Shown here in pieces: positions 1 through 7,996 of a stretch of DNA of 45,115 bases (the first letter of the stretch is position 1; every line of letters begins with the position of its first letter). A model generated the notes under the pieces. The model ran no database searches, was not told where the DNA came from, and worked only from the letters and a program-made list of their open reading frames with translations. This stretch comes from CAZTZL01 sp964617625 (GTDB lineage: Bacteria > Zhuqueibacterota > QNDG01 > DSAB01). A program made the position numbers and the translations under genes. Location: positions 1 through 45,115 of the forward strand of contig CAZTZL010000018.1 in the NCBI GenBank assembly GCA_964617625.1, in the 5' to 3' direction.

Positions 1-123
1 GAACAGAAGCGCAGCGTGATCAGCTACTGGAAAGCGAAAAATGTACTGGACTGGAGTCCGGAAGTGGACATCCAGGAAGGCCTCGGAAGAACCGTGGATT
101 TTTTCAGGGAAAAAGAAAAATGA
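1..123 (+). CDS. C-terminal end of a NAD-dependent epimerase/dehydratase (partial)
   Basis: Reading frame 1 is open from the window edge to a TGA at 121-123 and gives 40 residues. The pattern KAKNVLDWSPEVDIQEGL followed by R-T-V-D-F-F-R is the typical last helix of extended short-chain dehydrogenases that act on nucleotide sugars (UDP-glucose 4-epimerase or dTDP-glucose 4,6-dehydratase type). The catalytic YxxxK region lies outside the window, so the substrate cannot be named. The stop overlaps the start of the next gene by 4 bp (ATGA), which suggests one transcription unit with translational coupling. Confidence 0.75.
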   Translation, partial: EQKRSVISYWKAKNVLDWSPEVDIQEGLGRTVDFFREKEK

Positions 124-878
124 AACTGACGGTTCTCGGTTCGGCATCAGGCGTGCCTGTGCCGGAACGAAACAGTTCCTCCTACTGGATCGAAACCTCG
201 GAGAGCGCGTATCTCATCGATGCGGGCGACGGCACGGCCCGGCAGATCGTCCGGTTCGGGTTGGACGCAAACCGGCTTGATGGCGTTTTTATCAGCCACA
301 TGCATTCGGATCACGCGGCCGGTCTCTTCATGTTACTCCAATTGATGCATCAGACCGGACGGAAAAACCCGTTCCGGATCTATCTGCCCGAAGGCGTGCT
401 TCCAGGTTTCGAATCCGTGTTTCGCTTTTTTCAGATATTCCGGGAAAAATGGCCGTACGGTTTTAATTGTTTGCCCGTTTCTGAGGGGACGTTTTTTCAA
501 TCCGGAAAATTTGAAATGACCGCCATTTTGAATGGCCATCTTTTTCAGAATAAAATCTTCGCGGAGAAAGCGGGTGTCGGAACAGATGCCTGCAGTTTCG
601 CATTTAGAGAGAAACCCGGGAAATTCGTGATCTACACGTCGGATATCGATTCGCTGAATCATCTGTCGGGATGGAAGCAACAAACACAATTGCTGATATC
701 GGAATGCACGCATGTGGATATTGAGACCGTGATTCGATTTGCAGAGGAAAAAGCCATCCCGCAAATTCTTCTGACGCACATTCCGCCGCAGATCGAATCG
801 GTCAAAGACACCTATCAAGACCGGTCCGATCCCCCGTCTGTGAAATTTGCCAGCGACGGGAAATGGTTCGAGGTATAA
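120..878 (+). CDS. MBL-fold metal-dependent hydrolase (RNase Z / beta-lactamase-like)
   Basis: The 252-residue protein starts with a beta strand and glycine turn (TVLGSASGVP) typical of the RNase Z-like branch of the metallo-beta-lactamase fold. It carries the metal-binding signature HMHSDH with His60, His62, Asp64 and His65. Later ligands are plausibly the His in NGH (about residue 138), the Asp in YTSDID and the His in LLTHIPP near the C-terminus. No signal peptide is visible, so it is probably cytoplasmic. True tRNase Z enzymes are usually longer and have an exosite arm that I do not see, so the substrate remains open (phosphodiester, lactone or similar). Its ATG overlaps the upstream stop, and the next gene starts directly after its TAA. 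Confidence 0.85.
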   Translation: MKLTVLGSASGVPVPERNSSSYWIETSESAYLIDAGDGTARQIVRFGLDANRLDGVFISHMHSDHAAGLFMLLQLMHQTGRKNPFRIYLPEGVLPGFESVFRFFQIFREKWPYGFNCLPVSEGTFFQSGKFEMTAILNGHLFQNKIFAEKAGVGTDACSFAFREKPGKFVIYTSDIDSLNHLSGWKQQTQLLISECTHVDIETVIRFAEEKAIPQILLTHIPPQIESVKDTYQDRSDPPSVKFASDGKWFEV

Positions 879-2036
879 ATGGGTAATCAGAAAGAAAAGA
901 ACCATAACATCAACAATGTGGAGCTCATCGGAAAATCGGGCCCCTTTCTCCAGATGATGGAGAGCGTGAAACAGGTCGCACCGACCAACATCACGGTTCT
1001 CATTACCGGAGAGAGCGGCACCGGCAAGGAGATGATTGCCAAAACGATCCACGAACTCAGCCCGCGAAAAGACAAACCCATGCTGACCGTCAACTGCGGC
1101 GCCATTCCCGAGGGCATTCTGGAAAGCGAACTCTTCGGCCACGAAAAGGGATCGTTTACCGGAGCGGTGGAACTGCGGAAAGGATATTTTGAACTGGCGG
1201 ACGGCGGTTCGCTTTTTCTGGATGAAATCGGAGAAATGCCCCTGAGCATTCAGGTCAAACTCCTGCGCGTGCTGGAAGAAAAAAATTTCATCCGCGTGGG
1301 AGGCACGAAACAGATTCAGGTCGATGTCCGTCTGATTACCGCGACCAACCGGGATCTGGGGGAAGCGGTTAAAAAAGGCGAATTCAGGCAGGATCTTTAC
1401 TACCGGGTCAATGCCATCAGAATTCAGGTGCCTCCCCTGAGGGTGCGCCGGGAAGACATCGAACCGCTCGCCATCCGTTTTGCAGAAGAAGTATGCAGGG
1501 CCAATAAAATTCATTTCAAGGGATTTGAGGACGATGCGTTTCAAGCGCTCGAAAACCATTCCTGGCCGGGCAATATCCGGGAACTCCGCAATCTCATCGA
1601 ACGGATCATCGTTCTGGAAGGGGGAAACCGGATCGACGGAGCTACGATCCGGTCGCACATCCGGGACGCGCAGGAAATCGACCGTAATCTGCCGATGGTC
1701 GTGCACAAAACATCGGAACAGGCGGAGCGGGAACTGATCTACAGGGCACTCATCGATATGCGTATAATGCTCGAGGATATTCGTTCGATGATGCTGAATC
1801 AGCCTTCACACACCGGGAATATCAATCTCAGAAGTCCGATTTCTCATGCCGTTCCGGACCAGGCCGAATCACCGAAATCAGAAGAATCCCTTTCGATCAA
1901 AGAGATGGAAAAACAGCAGATCATGAAAGCGCTTGACCAATTCAGAAGAAACCGGCGCAAGGCGGCCAAAGCGCTTGGAATCGGTTTGAGAACCCTCTAC
2001 CGAAAATTGAAGGAGTATGATCTTGAGGAGTATTAA
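879..2036 (+). CDS. Sigma-54 interacting AAA+ transcriptional activator without receiver domain
   Basis: The 385-residue protein begins almost directly with the AAA+ domain. Visible motifs are Walker A GESGTGKE, the sigma-54 contact loop GSFTGA (Ser for the usual Ala), Walker B LFLDEIGE, the sensor segment TATNRDL and the arginine-rich PPLRVRREDI region. A linker of about 70 residues leads to a Fis-type helix-turn-helix at the C-terminus (RRNRRKAAKALGIGLRTLYR). There is no N-terminal receiver, GAF or PAS domain, so activity may be set by a partner protein or by expression level. The ATG follows the MBL stop without a gap and has GAGG upstream; its end overlaps the lptE start. Targets are not known from sequence. 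Confidence 0.92.
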   Translation: MGNQKEKNHNINNVELIGKSGPFLQMMESVKQVAPTNITVLITGESGTGKEMIAKTIHELSPRKDKPMLTVNCGAIPEGILESELFGHEKGSFTGAVELRKGYFELADGGSLFLDEIGEMPLSIQVKLLRVLEEKNFIRVGGTKQIQVDVRLITATNRDLGEAVKKGEFRQDLYYRVNAIRIQVPPLRVRREDIEPLAIRFAEEVCRANKIHFKGFEDDAFQALENHSWPGNIRELRNLIERIIVLEGGNRIDGATIRSHIRDAQEIDRNLPMVVHKTSEQAERELIYRALIDMRIMLEDIRSMMLNQPSHTGNINLRSPISHAVPDQAESPKSEESLSIKEMEKQQIMKALDQFRRNRRKAAKALGIGLRTLYRKLKEYDLEEY

Positions 2037-2520
2037 AAAGCAGTTCCCGTTCTTTTTGGGAATAGCGTTAACCATTTTGGTTATATCAGAATGCGGAATT
2101 TATTCTTTTTCCGGTTCGACGCTGCCCCCCCACATCAAAACCGTGGCGGTCCCTCTGTTCGAGGATAAAACCACGGAGTTCGGCATCGACCAGAAATTCA
2201 CGGACGGACTCATCGACGCCATTATCCAGGACAACACGTTGAAAATCGCCGACCCGAGATCGGCGGATGCCCTAGTTAGGGGGGAAATCCTGCGGGTTGA
2301 GGACAGAGCGGGACAGTACAATGCCCAGGAAACCGCCTCGGATTACAGAGTCTCCATCACGGCAAAGGTCGCTTTCGAAGATGTTAAAAAACGGCAAATC
2401 CTCTGGGAAGAAACCTGGACGCAATGGGGCAGCTATACCGACGACCGCGAAGCGGGCATCGATGAAGCCATAAAAAAAATTTCGACGGAAATCCTGAACC
2501 GGACCGTTTCCGGATGGTAA
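2023..2520 (+). CDS. lptE: LptE-family LPS-assembly lipoprotein
   Basis: The mature part begins CGIYSFSGSTLPPHIKTVAV and continues with the conserved LFEDKT, an alternating beta/alpha pattern and a Trp-rich segment (LWEETWTQWG). This is the pattern of the LptE (RlpB) family found in FCB bacteria. LptE plugs the LptD barrel that delivers LPS to the outer leaflet. A hydrophobic N-terminal segment ends in ISEC; Glu just before the lipidated Cys is unusual for a lipobox. I chose TTG 2023 because AAGGAG at 2010-2015 sits 7 nt upstream; the in-frame ATG at 2017 lies only 1 nt after that site. The gene overlaps the end of the sigma-54 activator, so the two are very likely co-expressed. Confidence 0.75.
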   Translation: MRSIKKQFPFFLGIALTILVISECGIYSFSGSTLPPHIKTVAVPLFEDKTTEFGIDQKFTDGLIDAIIQDNTLKIADPRSADALVRGEILRVEDRAGQYNAQETASDYRVSITAKVAFEDVKKRQILWEETWTQWGSYTDDREAGIDEAIKKISTEILNRTVSGW

Positions 2521-2538
2521 ATTTTATACAAAAAGCAC

Positions 2539-2567
2539 TTGCGTCCGACCGGGTTGTTTTTTACATT
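2539..2567 (+). promoter_or_regulatory. Putative sigma-70-like promoter
   Basis: TTGCGT, a 17 nt spacer and TACATT. The same layout (TTGAAT-17-TACATT) stands in front of the 5431 gene. It lies upstream of the TPR protein gene, although the leader to that gene would be about 320 nt and would include the repeat at 2626-2835. Confidence 0.4.
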
Positions 2568-2625
2568 GCAGTATATTTAATCACTTCATTCATGAAAATT
2601 GAAAATAAGCAATGCTTTTTTGAAA

Positions 2626-2835
2626 TTTCAAATGACAATACAAAAATTTTTCGGCTATAGGTAAATCCTCCTTTGGCGGAAAATTAATTACAAATGCCAA
2701 ATATTAAATTGATACATTAACGAACTTCGATTCAAATTTAAATTATTGAATGGTTATTATGATACATGTAAATTTGAATTTTGTAATTTGGCATTAATTT
2801 GTTATTCGAATTTTGACATTTGACATTTCAATGAT
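2626..2835. repeat. AT-rich intergenic palindromic element (copy A)
   Basis: This stretch has no gene. It holds nested inverted repeats: ATTCAAATTTA at 2730-2740 pairs perfectly with 2769-2779, and ACAAATGCCAAAT near 2690-2702 pairs imperfectly with the TTTGGCATTAATTTGT region near 2786-2802. It contains a CCTTTGGCGGAAAAT core and ends in a TTTGTTATTCG segment, both of which recur in the intergenic element at 20401-20660. It may be a degenerate non-autonomous mobile element or a family of intergenic palindromes. No target-site duplication could be defined. Confidence 0.45.
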
Positions 2836-2893
2836 TTAAACGAAAATCTATAAAAGGCTAATTTATCATTTTATAAAATGACGGGTGTCAACC

Positions 2894-4678
2894 ATGATCG
2901 ATAAAAAAAAGATGGAAATATTGGAAGCCCGCTTCCTTAAAAATCCCAAATCAATCCTTTTTGCCCGTCTCGCCGATTACTATCTCCAGCAAAACCGTGT
3001 GGATGAAGCCATCCATCTTTGCATGGAAGGAATCAAATACCATCCTTATTATATCACAGGAAACTTCATTTTAGCAAAAGCCTATGTAGCCGCCAATGAA
3101 TACGATAAAGCCGAAGAAGCGCTGAAAAAAGTACTGTCTCACGACCGGCAGCATCTTGCCGCACATGAACTTCTGGCACAATTGATGAAAAAACTGGGAT
3201 GGGAAAACAAAGCTGCGGTTCACTACAAGGAAATATTAAAAATCGATCCGTTGAACAATCAAGTGAGACAGGAATTGAACGACCTGACCGGTTATGAGGC
3301 CGAATACGAGGAGCCGCCACCAATTGTTGCCGATACCGAAGAGGATCTGCCCTCATCCGGCATACAAACACAATCTTCCTCCGATGACAAACCATGGATG
3401 AAAAAACTCGAAGAGGCGTTTCCAAAACATTTTCCTGAAGAACCCGAAACGCCTGCCGCAGAAACATTGTCCCCTCCGCCAGAAGAAACGGCGGAAAAAA
3501 TATCGATGGATTCTTTAATTTCGGAAGCGGAAACGATCATCGATAAAAATAAAGAATCTAAAACACTTTCGGAATCGACAGAAGGAATACACGAAATCGA
3601 AACAGAAGACATATCTGAAGCTGATCAAACCGGTCAGGCCATCGAAGAAAAAGAGGAGGAATTATTCAATACCGAGGAAGAGGGCAATCAAAACACAATT
3701 ATTGAAGAGGAAAAACCACTCGAAGAAACAGTAAACGAAGATGACCTCTTCGAAGAAGCAGAGATTGAGCCGGAGCAAAAAGAAACTCAAAATCAAAAGG
3801 AAGAACCGTTCTTTGAATCACTCACTTCCGAATCAGAACAGGATATCAATCCGGATGTACAACAAAAAACAGACGAAGAAGAAAATCTCTTCGAGGAATC
3901 AACTCGTGAGACTGAACAGGAACAAACCCGGGAAGATGAAGATGAAATTCTTTTTGAGCCAATAGCGCCAGACTCTGAAAAAACCATCGTTCGGCCCGAA
4001 CAGCAGGAAACAGTGAAGGAAGAAGATCTTTTCGAACCACCTTCTTCAAAAGCGCCGCACAAGAAATCTCACGAAGAAATAGAGGAACCCGAAAAAGAGG
4101 ATGCTTTTTTCGAGCCTGAATTACCGGAAATTGAGGAAACACCAAAAGAAGACAAAAAGAAAACAGGAAAACATGTTCCTGAAAAAAAACCCGGGAAACA
4201 TAAAAAAGAGCCATCCGCTCCTCAAAAAGACACAGTCAGCGAGCAGGAAACCGAAGAAAGTGGTTTCTTTTATGAAGTAACAGAACCCGAAGTGCCGAAG
4301 GAGGACAAAACCGAAAAACCAGAGCCTCCTGAACCTGAGAAATCCGAACCAGACGAAAAAGCAGAAAAGGGTAAACAGGAAGAAAAAGAAGTTCCGCCGC
4401 CCGTAGAAGAAAATGAGAAAGAAAAACCGCCGGAACCAGAACCGAAAATCAAAGACAATGAACCGGAGACACCCAAAAAGGAATCTCCACCGGTGAGTGA
4501 AAAGGATAAAAAGAAAACAAAAATAATGACACCGACATTGGGAGAGATCTACGCCGCCCAGGGACAATTTGATAAAGCCATCAAAGTATATGAAAATCTG
4601 CTCGAGAAAGCTCCTGACAACAAACATTATCAGGGAAAGATCGAGGAACTCAAAAAGAAATTAAAAGATGCCAAATAA
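2894..4678 (+). CDS. TPR protein with long acidic Glu/Pro/Lys linker
   Basis: The protein is about 594 residues. The first ~135 residues form three to four TPR-like helical hairpins (for example ADYYLQQNRVDEAIHLCMEG and AKAYVAANEYDKAEEALKKV). Residues ~140-540 are low complexity, dominated by Glu, Lys, Pro and Ser with repeated LFEE and FEP motifs. A final TPR (GEIYAAQGQFDKAIKVYENL) and a charged helix close the protein. No signal peptide or TM segment is seen. It probably acts as a scaffold linking two TPR modules through a flexible tether. GTG 2885 is an in-frame alternative start, and neither start has a good Shine-Dalgarno. A strong terminator follows. Confidence 0.75.
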   Translation: MIDKKKMEILEARFLKNPKSILFARLADYYLQQNRVDEAIHLCMEGIKYHPYYITGNFILAKAYVAANEYDKAEEALKKVLSHDRQHLAAHELLAQLMKKLGWENKAAVHYKEILKIDPLNNQVRQELNDLTGYEAEYEEPPPIVADTEEDLPSSGIQTQSSSDDKPWMKKLEEAFPKHFPEEPETPAAETLSPPPEETAEKISMDSLISEAETIIDKNKESKTLSESTEGIHEIETEDISEADQTGQAIEEKEEELFNTEEEGNQNTIIEEEKPLEETVNEDDLFEEAEIEPEQKETQNQKEEPFFESLTSESEQDINPDVQQKTDEEENLFEESTRETEQEQTREDEDEILFEPIAPDSEKTIVRPEQQETVKEEDLFEPPSSKAPHKKSHEEIEEPEKEDAFFEPELPEIEETPKEDKKKTGKHVPEKKPGKHKKEPSAPQKDTVSEQETEESGFFYEVTEPEVPKEDKTEKPEPPEPEKSEPDEKAEKGKQEEKEVPPPVEENEKEKPPEPEPKIKDNEPETPKKESPPVSEKDKKKTKIMTPTLGEIYAAQGQFDKAIKVYENLLEKAPDNKHYQGKIEELKKKLKDAK

Positions 4679-4713
4679 GCGCATCGCTGCAAACGGCGAC
4701 AAATGCAGAGTCA

Positions 4714-4748
4714 ATATCGGATGGCAATAAAACCCATCCGATATTTTT
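4714..4748 (+). terminator. Rho-independent terminator after the TPR gene
   Basis: An 11 bp perfect stem (ATATCGGATGG at 4714-4724 with CCATCCGATAT at 4734-4744), a 9 nt loop and a run of T at 4744-4748. Confidence 0.85.
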
Positions 4749-4809
4749 ATAGATCCTTGCAATCATTTGAATTTTTTAAAACGATAATGAGGGGTAAAGG
4801 AAACACGAA

Positions 4810-5310
4810 GTGAAACAATTGATCAGGGGAAGAGTCTGGAAACTGGGAGACAACATCGACACGGACGTGATCTACCCGGGGAAATACCTGCCCATTATCG
4901 AACCTGAAGAAATGGCCGAACACGTCCTGGAAGGCATTGATCCGGACTTTCCGAAAAAAATTAAAAAAGGCGATATCCTCGTGGCCGGCACCAATTTCGG
5001 CTGCGGATCGTCCCGCGAACAGGCGGCCACCAGTCTCAAAGTGGCCGGCATTGCATGCATCATCGCTGCTTCCTATTCCCGCATTTTTTTCCGCAATGCG
5101 ATCAATCAGGCCCTGCCTCTTGTCCACTCTGCGGAAGCAGTAAATCTAATTGATGAGGGAGAAAACATCGGGATCAATTTTGAAAAAGGATCCATTCAGA
5201 TCCGGGAAAAAACACTCGCTTTTCCTCCCTTGCCGGATGTGGTTATGGAGATTCTCGAAACCGGCGGACTTATCGAATGGACCAAAAAAAGACTGGCTGC
5301 CCGGCCCTGA
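4810..5310 (+). CDS. 3-isopropylmalate dehydratase small-subunit family protein (LeuD/HacB type)
   Basis: The 166-residue protein matches the length of the short, archaeal-type swivel-domain subunits. It has the entry GRVWKLGDNIDTDVIYPGKYL, the substrate-loop signature FGCGSSREQA and the segment ASYSRIFFRNAINQALPL. In the family this subunit pairs with an iron-sulfur large subunit (LeuC, HacA or a dimethylmalate dehydratase) to isomerise hydroxy di-acids by dehydration and rehydration. No large subunit or other leucine gene lies in the window, so the exact substrate is open. The start is GTG, preceded by GAGGGG and AAAGGA. A terminator separates it from the upstream gene. Confidence 0.88.
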   Translation: MKQLIRGRVWKLGDNIDTDVIYPGKYLPIIEPEEMAEHVLEGIDPDFPKKIKKGDILVAGTNFGCGSSREQAATSLKVAGIACIIAASYSRIFFRNAINQALPLVHSAEAVNLIDEGENIGINFEKGSIQIREKTLAFPPLPDVVMEILETGGLIEWTKKRLAARP

Positions 5311-5331
5311 AAACATCTGCCATATCCGCTA

Positions 5332-5360
5332 TTGAATTTCCCCGGTATATTTTTTACATT
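5332..5360 (+). promoter_or_regulatory. Putative sigma-70-like promoter for the 5431 gene
   Basis: TTGAAT, a 17 nt spacer and TACATT, about 70 nt upstream of the TTG start at 5431. Confidence 0.5.
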
Positions 5361-5430
5361 AGCATGGCTTGCACAATCCATCGGACAAACACACGATGAA
5401 CAACCTTCTATCAATGCGAGGTAATTAAAC

Positions 5431-7932
5431 TTGGAATTGGAATATTCTGTAGAAACCTGCCGGAAACTGGAAAAGGAATTTCTCAAGACAGCGCTGTACA
5501 GACCCATGCGCATCAAACGGTACGAAGAAGGAACCGAACTGGAATATCATGTAACTGGAGTGGAAAAAGCAACCCTGGCAAAAGTGCGTTTGTCCATAGA
5601 TAAATTTGTCGGCGGAGGATTCGCGGGCCAGGTCTATCGTGTAAAAGTTTTGGATATCCAATCCGAATCAGGAACAATTGAAGGACTCGAATCCGGGAAA
5701 ATAATCGGTATGAAAATACTGATCCCTCCCTCCTTTTTTTCGAAACTGTTCCGTAATTTTATTTACTGGATCGGTTTCCAGGGGCCCTTTCAGCTTCAGG
5801 TCAATCCTGCGGCGGCGCGTGCCGGAGCAATCTGGCAGAAATTCATACAGAGGGGAGCGAAACTCCGCTTCGGTGACGAACAAGCTGTGGTTAACACACA
5901 CGCGACTTTTGTGGACGAAACCATGGGAAGCTGCGGTGAATTAAGAGAATGGGTCGAGGGACGCACCTGGCGCCTGGAAGTGGATCCCTATCTCGATCTG
6001 CTGGGCCGCTGGATCCGGAAGAGAAAAGTTGAATCGGATCATCTCGGTTCGCCCGAATACCGCGCCAAACGGACATTCATGCGCGACTTCGTGAATCTGC
6101 TGCACGCGATGGGAGCACATGAATTTGCCCGCCAGTACGAATGGTCCACGTGCAAGAGCCAGCCCAACTGTCTGAAGCGGAGCGAAACCGAGCGAGATCC
6201 TTCTGCGGGACTGGTAGCCGTGGATTTTCAGGCCGGTCTTGCCCTTCTTCCGTTCCTGCCGATGAGCCCGGGAGATTTCAAACTGATCGGAAAAGGATTT
6301 CTGCGGGGGAGCCTCGTTCAGTTTGACCGCGGCAACGTGAACAGGCTGGAACGATTTATCGCCGCCCATCCCAATGCATTCGTCGGGACAGAGCACATGT
6401 TCGAGGAACTGAAGGAAAAGGAAAGGATGTACAGAAATTCGATCCCGGATATCACGCACAATCACTTCCGTTTTTTTTACAGCAGACAGCTCTGGTCCAC
6501 ACTGTTAAGGAGCACGGTCACGGGATGGCGGATCCGTAATCTCATCGACGAAAAATGCGAAAACACTCTCAGAAGAAACATCGTTTTAACTGCACTTTAT
6601 AATTTCCTTGGATTTATACCGATCGCCGGCGGATTTGTCCGGCGGATCTGGGGACAGCCCTTCTGGCGGAATCATTATTGGAAAATATTAACCAGCATCA
6701 ACTATCTCCGCAGAGCCGTTCAGGGAAAGCTGATCGAAAAGATCATCGATTGGCACAGAGACGGCCGCATCGGCGAAGTTCGCGCGTTGAAAATGGCAAA
6801 GCATCTCTGGCTCTGTTACCTGCATCTTCCCCTTTCCATTCTGCCGGCAGGACTGCATCATTTTCTCACCGATCCGCATTATTTCAGAGAACGGCTCGAA
6901 TTTATTTTCCTGCGGCCAATCCGATTGTATTTCAATGCCGACCTTCGATCGCAATGGCTGATCGACATGGTGACCGAAGGCAAGAAAAAACACATTTTAA
7001 CCGAAGAGGATGCGTTCACCATTCTTTCACAGGCAAAAGAGCCGTTCATTCAGAAGTATCTGAAGAGTCTGGCGGTGCACATCTGCACATTGCCCATCAC
7101 CCAGGTTATTTCCGTATCCGTTGCCATCATTTACATTGCGACACATCCCGAAGTGCCGAAAGCAGAAGCGTATGCCATCGGCGTGAGCATCATTGCGCTG
7201 TTCCAGGTTGTCCCGATTTCTCCCGGTTCGCTCGTGCGCGGATTGTACGTACTTTTTCTTGTAATCAGCGAGAAAAATTTTAAGGATTATAACATCGCTG
7301 TATTTTTGGGATTTTTCAAATACATCGGTTATCTCGCGTTTCCCATTCAGATGACCTATCGCTATCCGGCGCTGGCGCGCTTTATGGCCGGACACTGGGC
7401 CACAGACGCCGTGCACATCGTTCCCGTATTCGGCGAAAGAGGCGCTTTACTCGAACATTTTATCTACCGGTTATTTTACAACTGGCCGTTGACAATCCGG
7501 CGGAGAATGCAGGAACGAAACGAAATCCGGTCCAATTTGGAACCGAGATACTGGCACATCCCCGTTGTCGCGATCATCGGGACGCTGATTTTCTATCTGG
7601 CAAATCTTTTCTATTACAAACAATTCGAAACGCTTTCCGGTTTAAAAGAGATCTGGCTGCCCGCGATGATTGTACCGCTTCTGATCGGCGCCGCTGTAAC
7701 GCTGTGGACGCGCGGCGCGGCTATGTGGAAACGCATCGTCTCGGCCGCAATTTGCGGAAGCACGGTGGCGCTGCTGTACACGATACTGTTTGTTTCTCTC
7801 GGATACAGCGGTACCATGTCCGACAGCGCAGTCTTCTTTAACGGTGTGTGGAAGGTTTTCGCTTTTACAATCGGTGCGACACTCGGAGCGCTGGTGATGG
7901 AATTGTTCCTGCCCGGCAAGAAATTGGAATGA
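5431..7932 (+). CDS. Large membrane protein with divergent protein-kinase-like N-terminal domain
   Basis: I do not recognise this 833-residue protein as a named family. Its first ~330 residues show the order of protein-kinase motifs: a glycine-rich loop (VGGGFAGQVY, residues 60-69), a candidate VAIK lysine (GMKIL, Lys95), a hinge-like ELREWVEG (170-177), a catalytic-loop-like stretch ending SQPN (243-246), and a DFG-like VDFQAG (264-269). The HRD motif is not recognisable, so it may be a pseudokinase or an unusual lipid/sugar kinase. From residue ~390 onward several hydrophobic segments (for example IVLTALYNFLGFIPIAGGFV and HIPVVAIIGTLIFYLANLFY) indicate a multi-pass membrane domain. It starts at TTG with GAGGT upstream and has its own promoter. 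Confidence 0.7.
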   Translation: MELEYSVETCRKLEKEFLKTALYRPMRIKRYEEGTELEYHVTGVEKATLAKVRLSIDKFVGGGFAGQVYRVKVLDIQSESGTIEGLESGKIIGMKILIPPSFFSKLFRNFIYWIGFQGPFQLQVNPAAARAGAIWQKFIQRGAKLRFGDEQAVVNTHATFVDETMGSCGELREWVEGRTWRLEVDPYLDLLGRWIRKRKVESDHLGSPEYRAKRTFMRDFVNLLHAMGAHEFARQYEWSTCKSQPNCLKRSETERDPSAGLVAVDFQAGLALLPFLPMSPGDFKLIGKGFLRGSLVQFDRGNVNRLERFIAAHPNAFVGTEHMFEELKEKERMYRNSIPDITHNHFRFFYSRQLWSTLLRSTVTGWRIRNLIDEKCENTLRRNIVLTALYNFLGFIPIAGGFVRRIWGQPFWRNHYWKILTSINYLRRAVQGKLIEKIIDWHRDGRIGEVRALKMAKHLWLCYLHLPLSILPAGLHHFLTDPHYFRERLEFIFLRPIRLYFNADLRSQWLIDMVTEGKKKHILTEEDAFTILSQAKEPFIQKYLKSLAVHICTLPITQVISVSVAIIYIATHPEVPKAEAYAIGVSIIALFQVVPISPGSLVRGLYVLFLVISEKNFKDYNIAVFLGFFKYIGYLAFPIQMTYRYPALARFMAGHWATDAVHIVPVFGERGALLEHFIYRLFYNWPLTIRRRMQERNEIRSNLEPRYWHIPVVAIIGTLIFYLANLFYYKQFETLSGLKEIWLPAMIVPLLIGAAVTLWTRGAAMWKRIVSAAICGSTVALLYTILFVSLGYSGTMSDSAVFFNGVWKVFAFTIGATLGALVMELFLPGKKLE

Positions 7933-7996
7933 AATCAGGTCGGTTTTGTCAATACCAATAATTTCAGATAAATAATTATTATTTATGGAGGCAATC

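Noticed and set aside
333..1706. 457-codon minus-strand ORF
   Set aside because: It is a shadow of the MBL hydrolase and sigma-54 activator genes, both with clear motifs on the plus strand.
2786..2806. Possible sigma-54 promoter (TGGCATTAATTTGTTATT)
   Set aside because: The -12 GC element is missing at the required spacing, and the match is part of the AT-rich palindromic element.
4121..4627. 168-codon Phe-rich minus-strand ORF that looks like a membrane protein
   Set aside because: It is the reverse complement of Glu/Lys-rich codons in the TPR protein linker.
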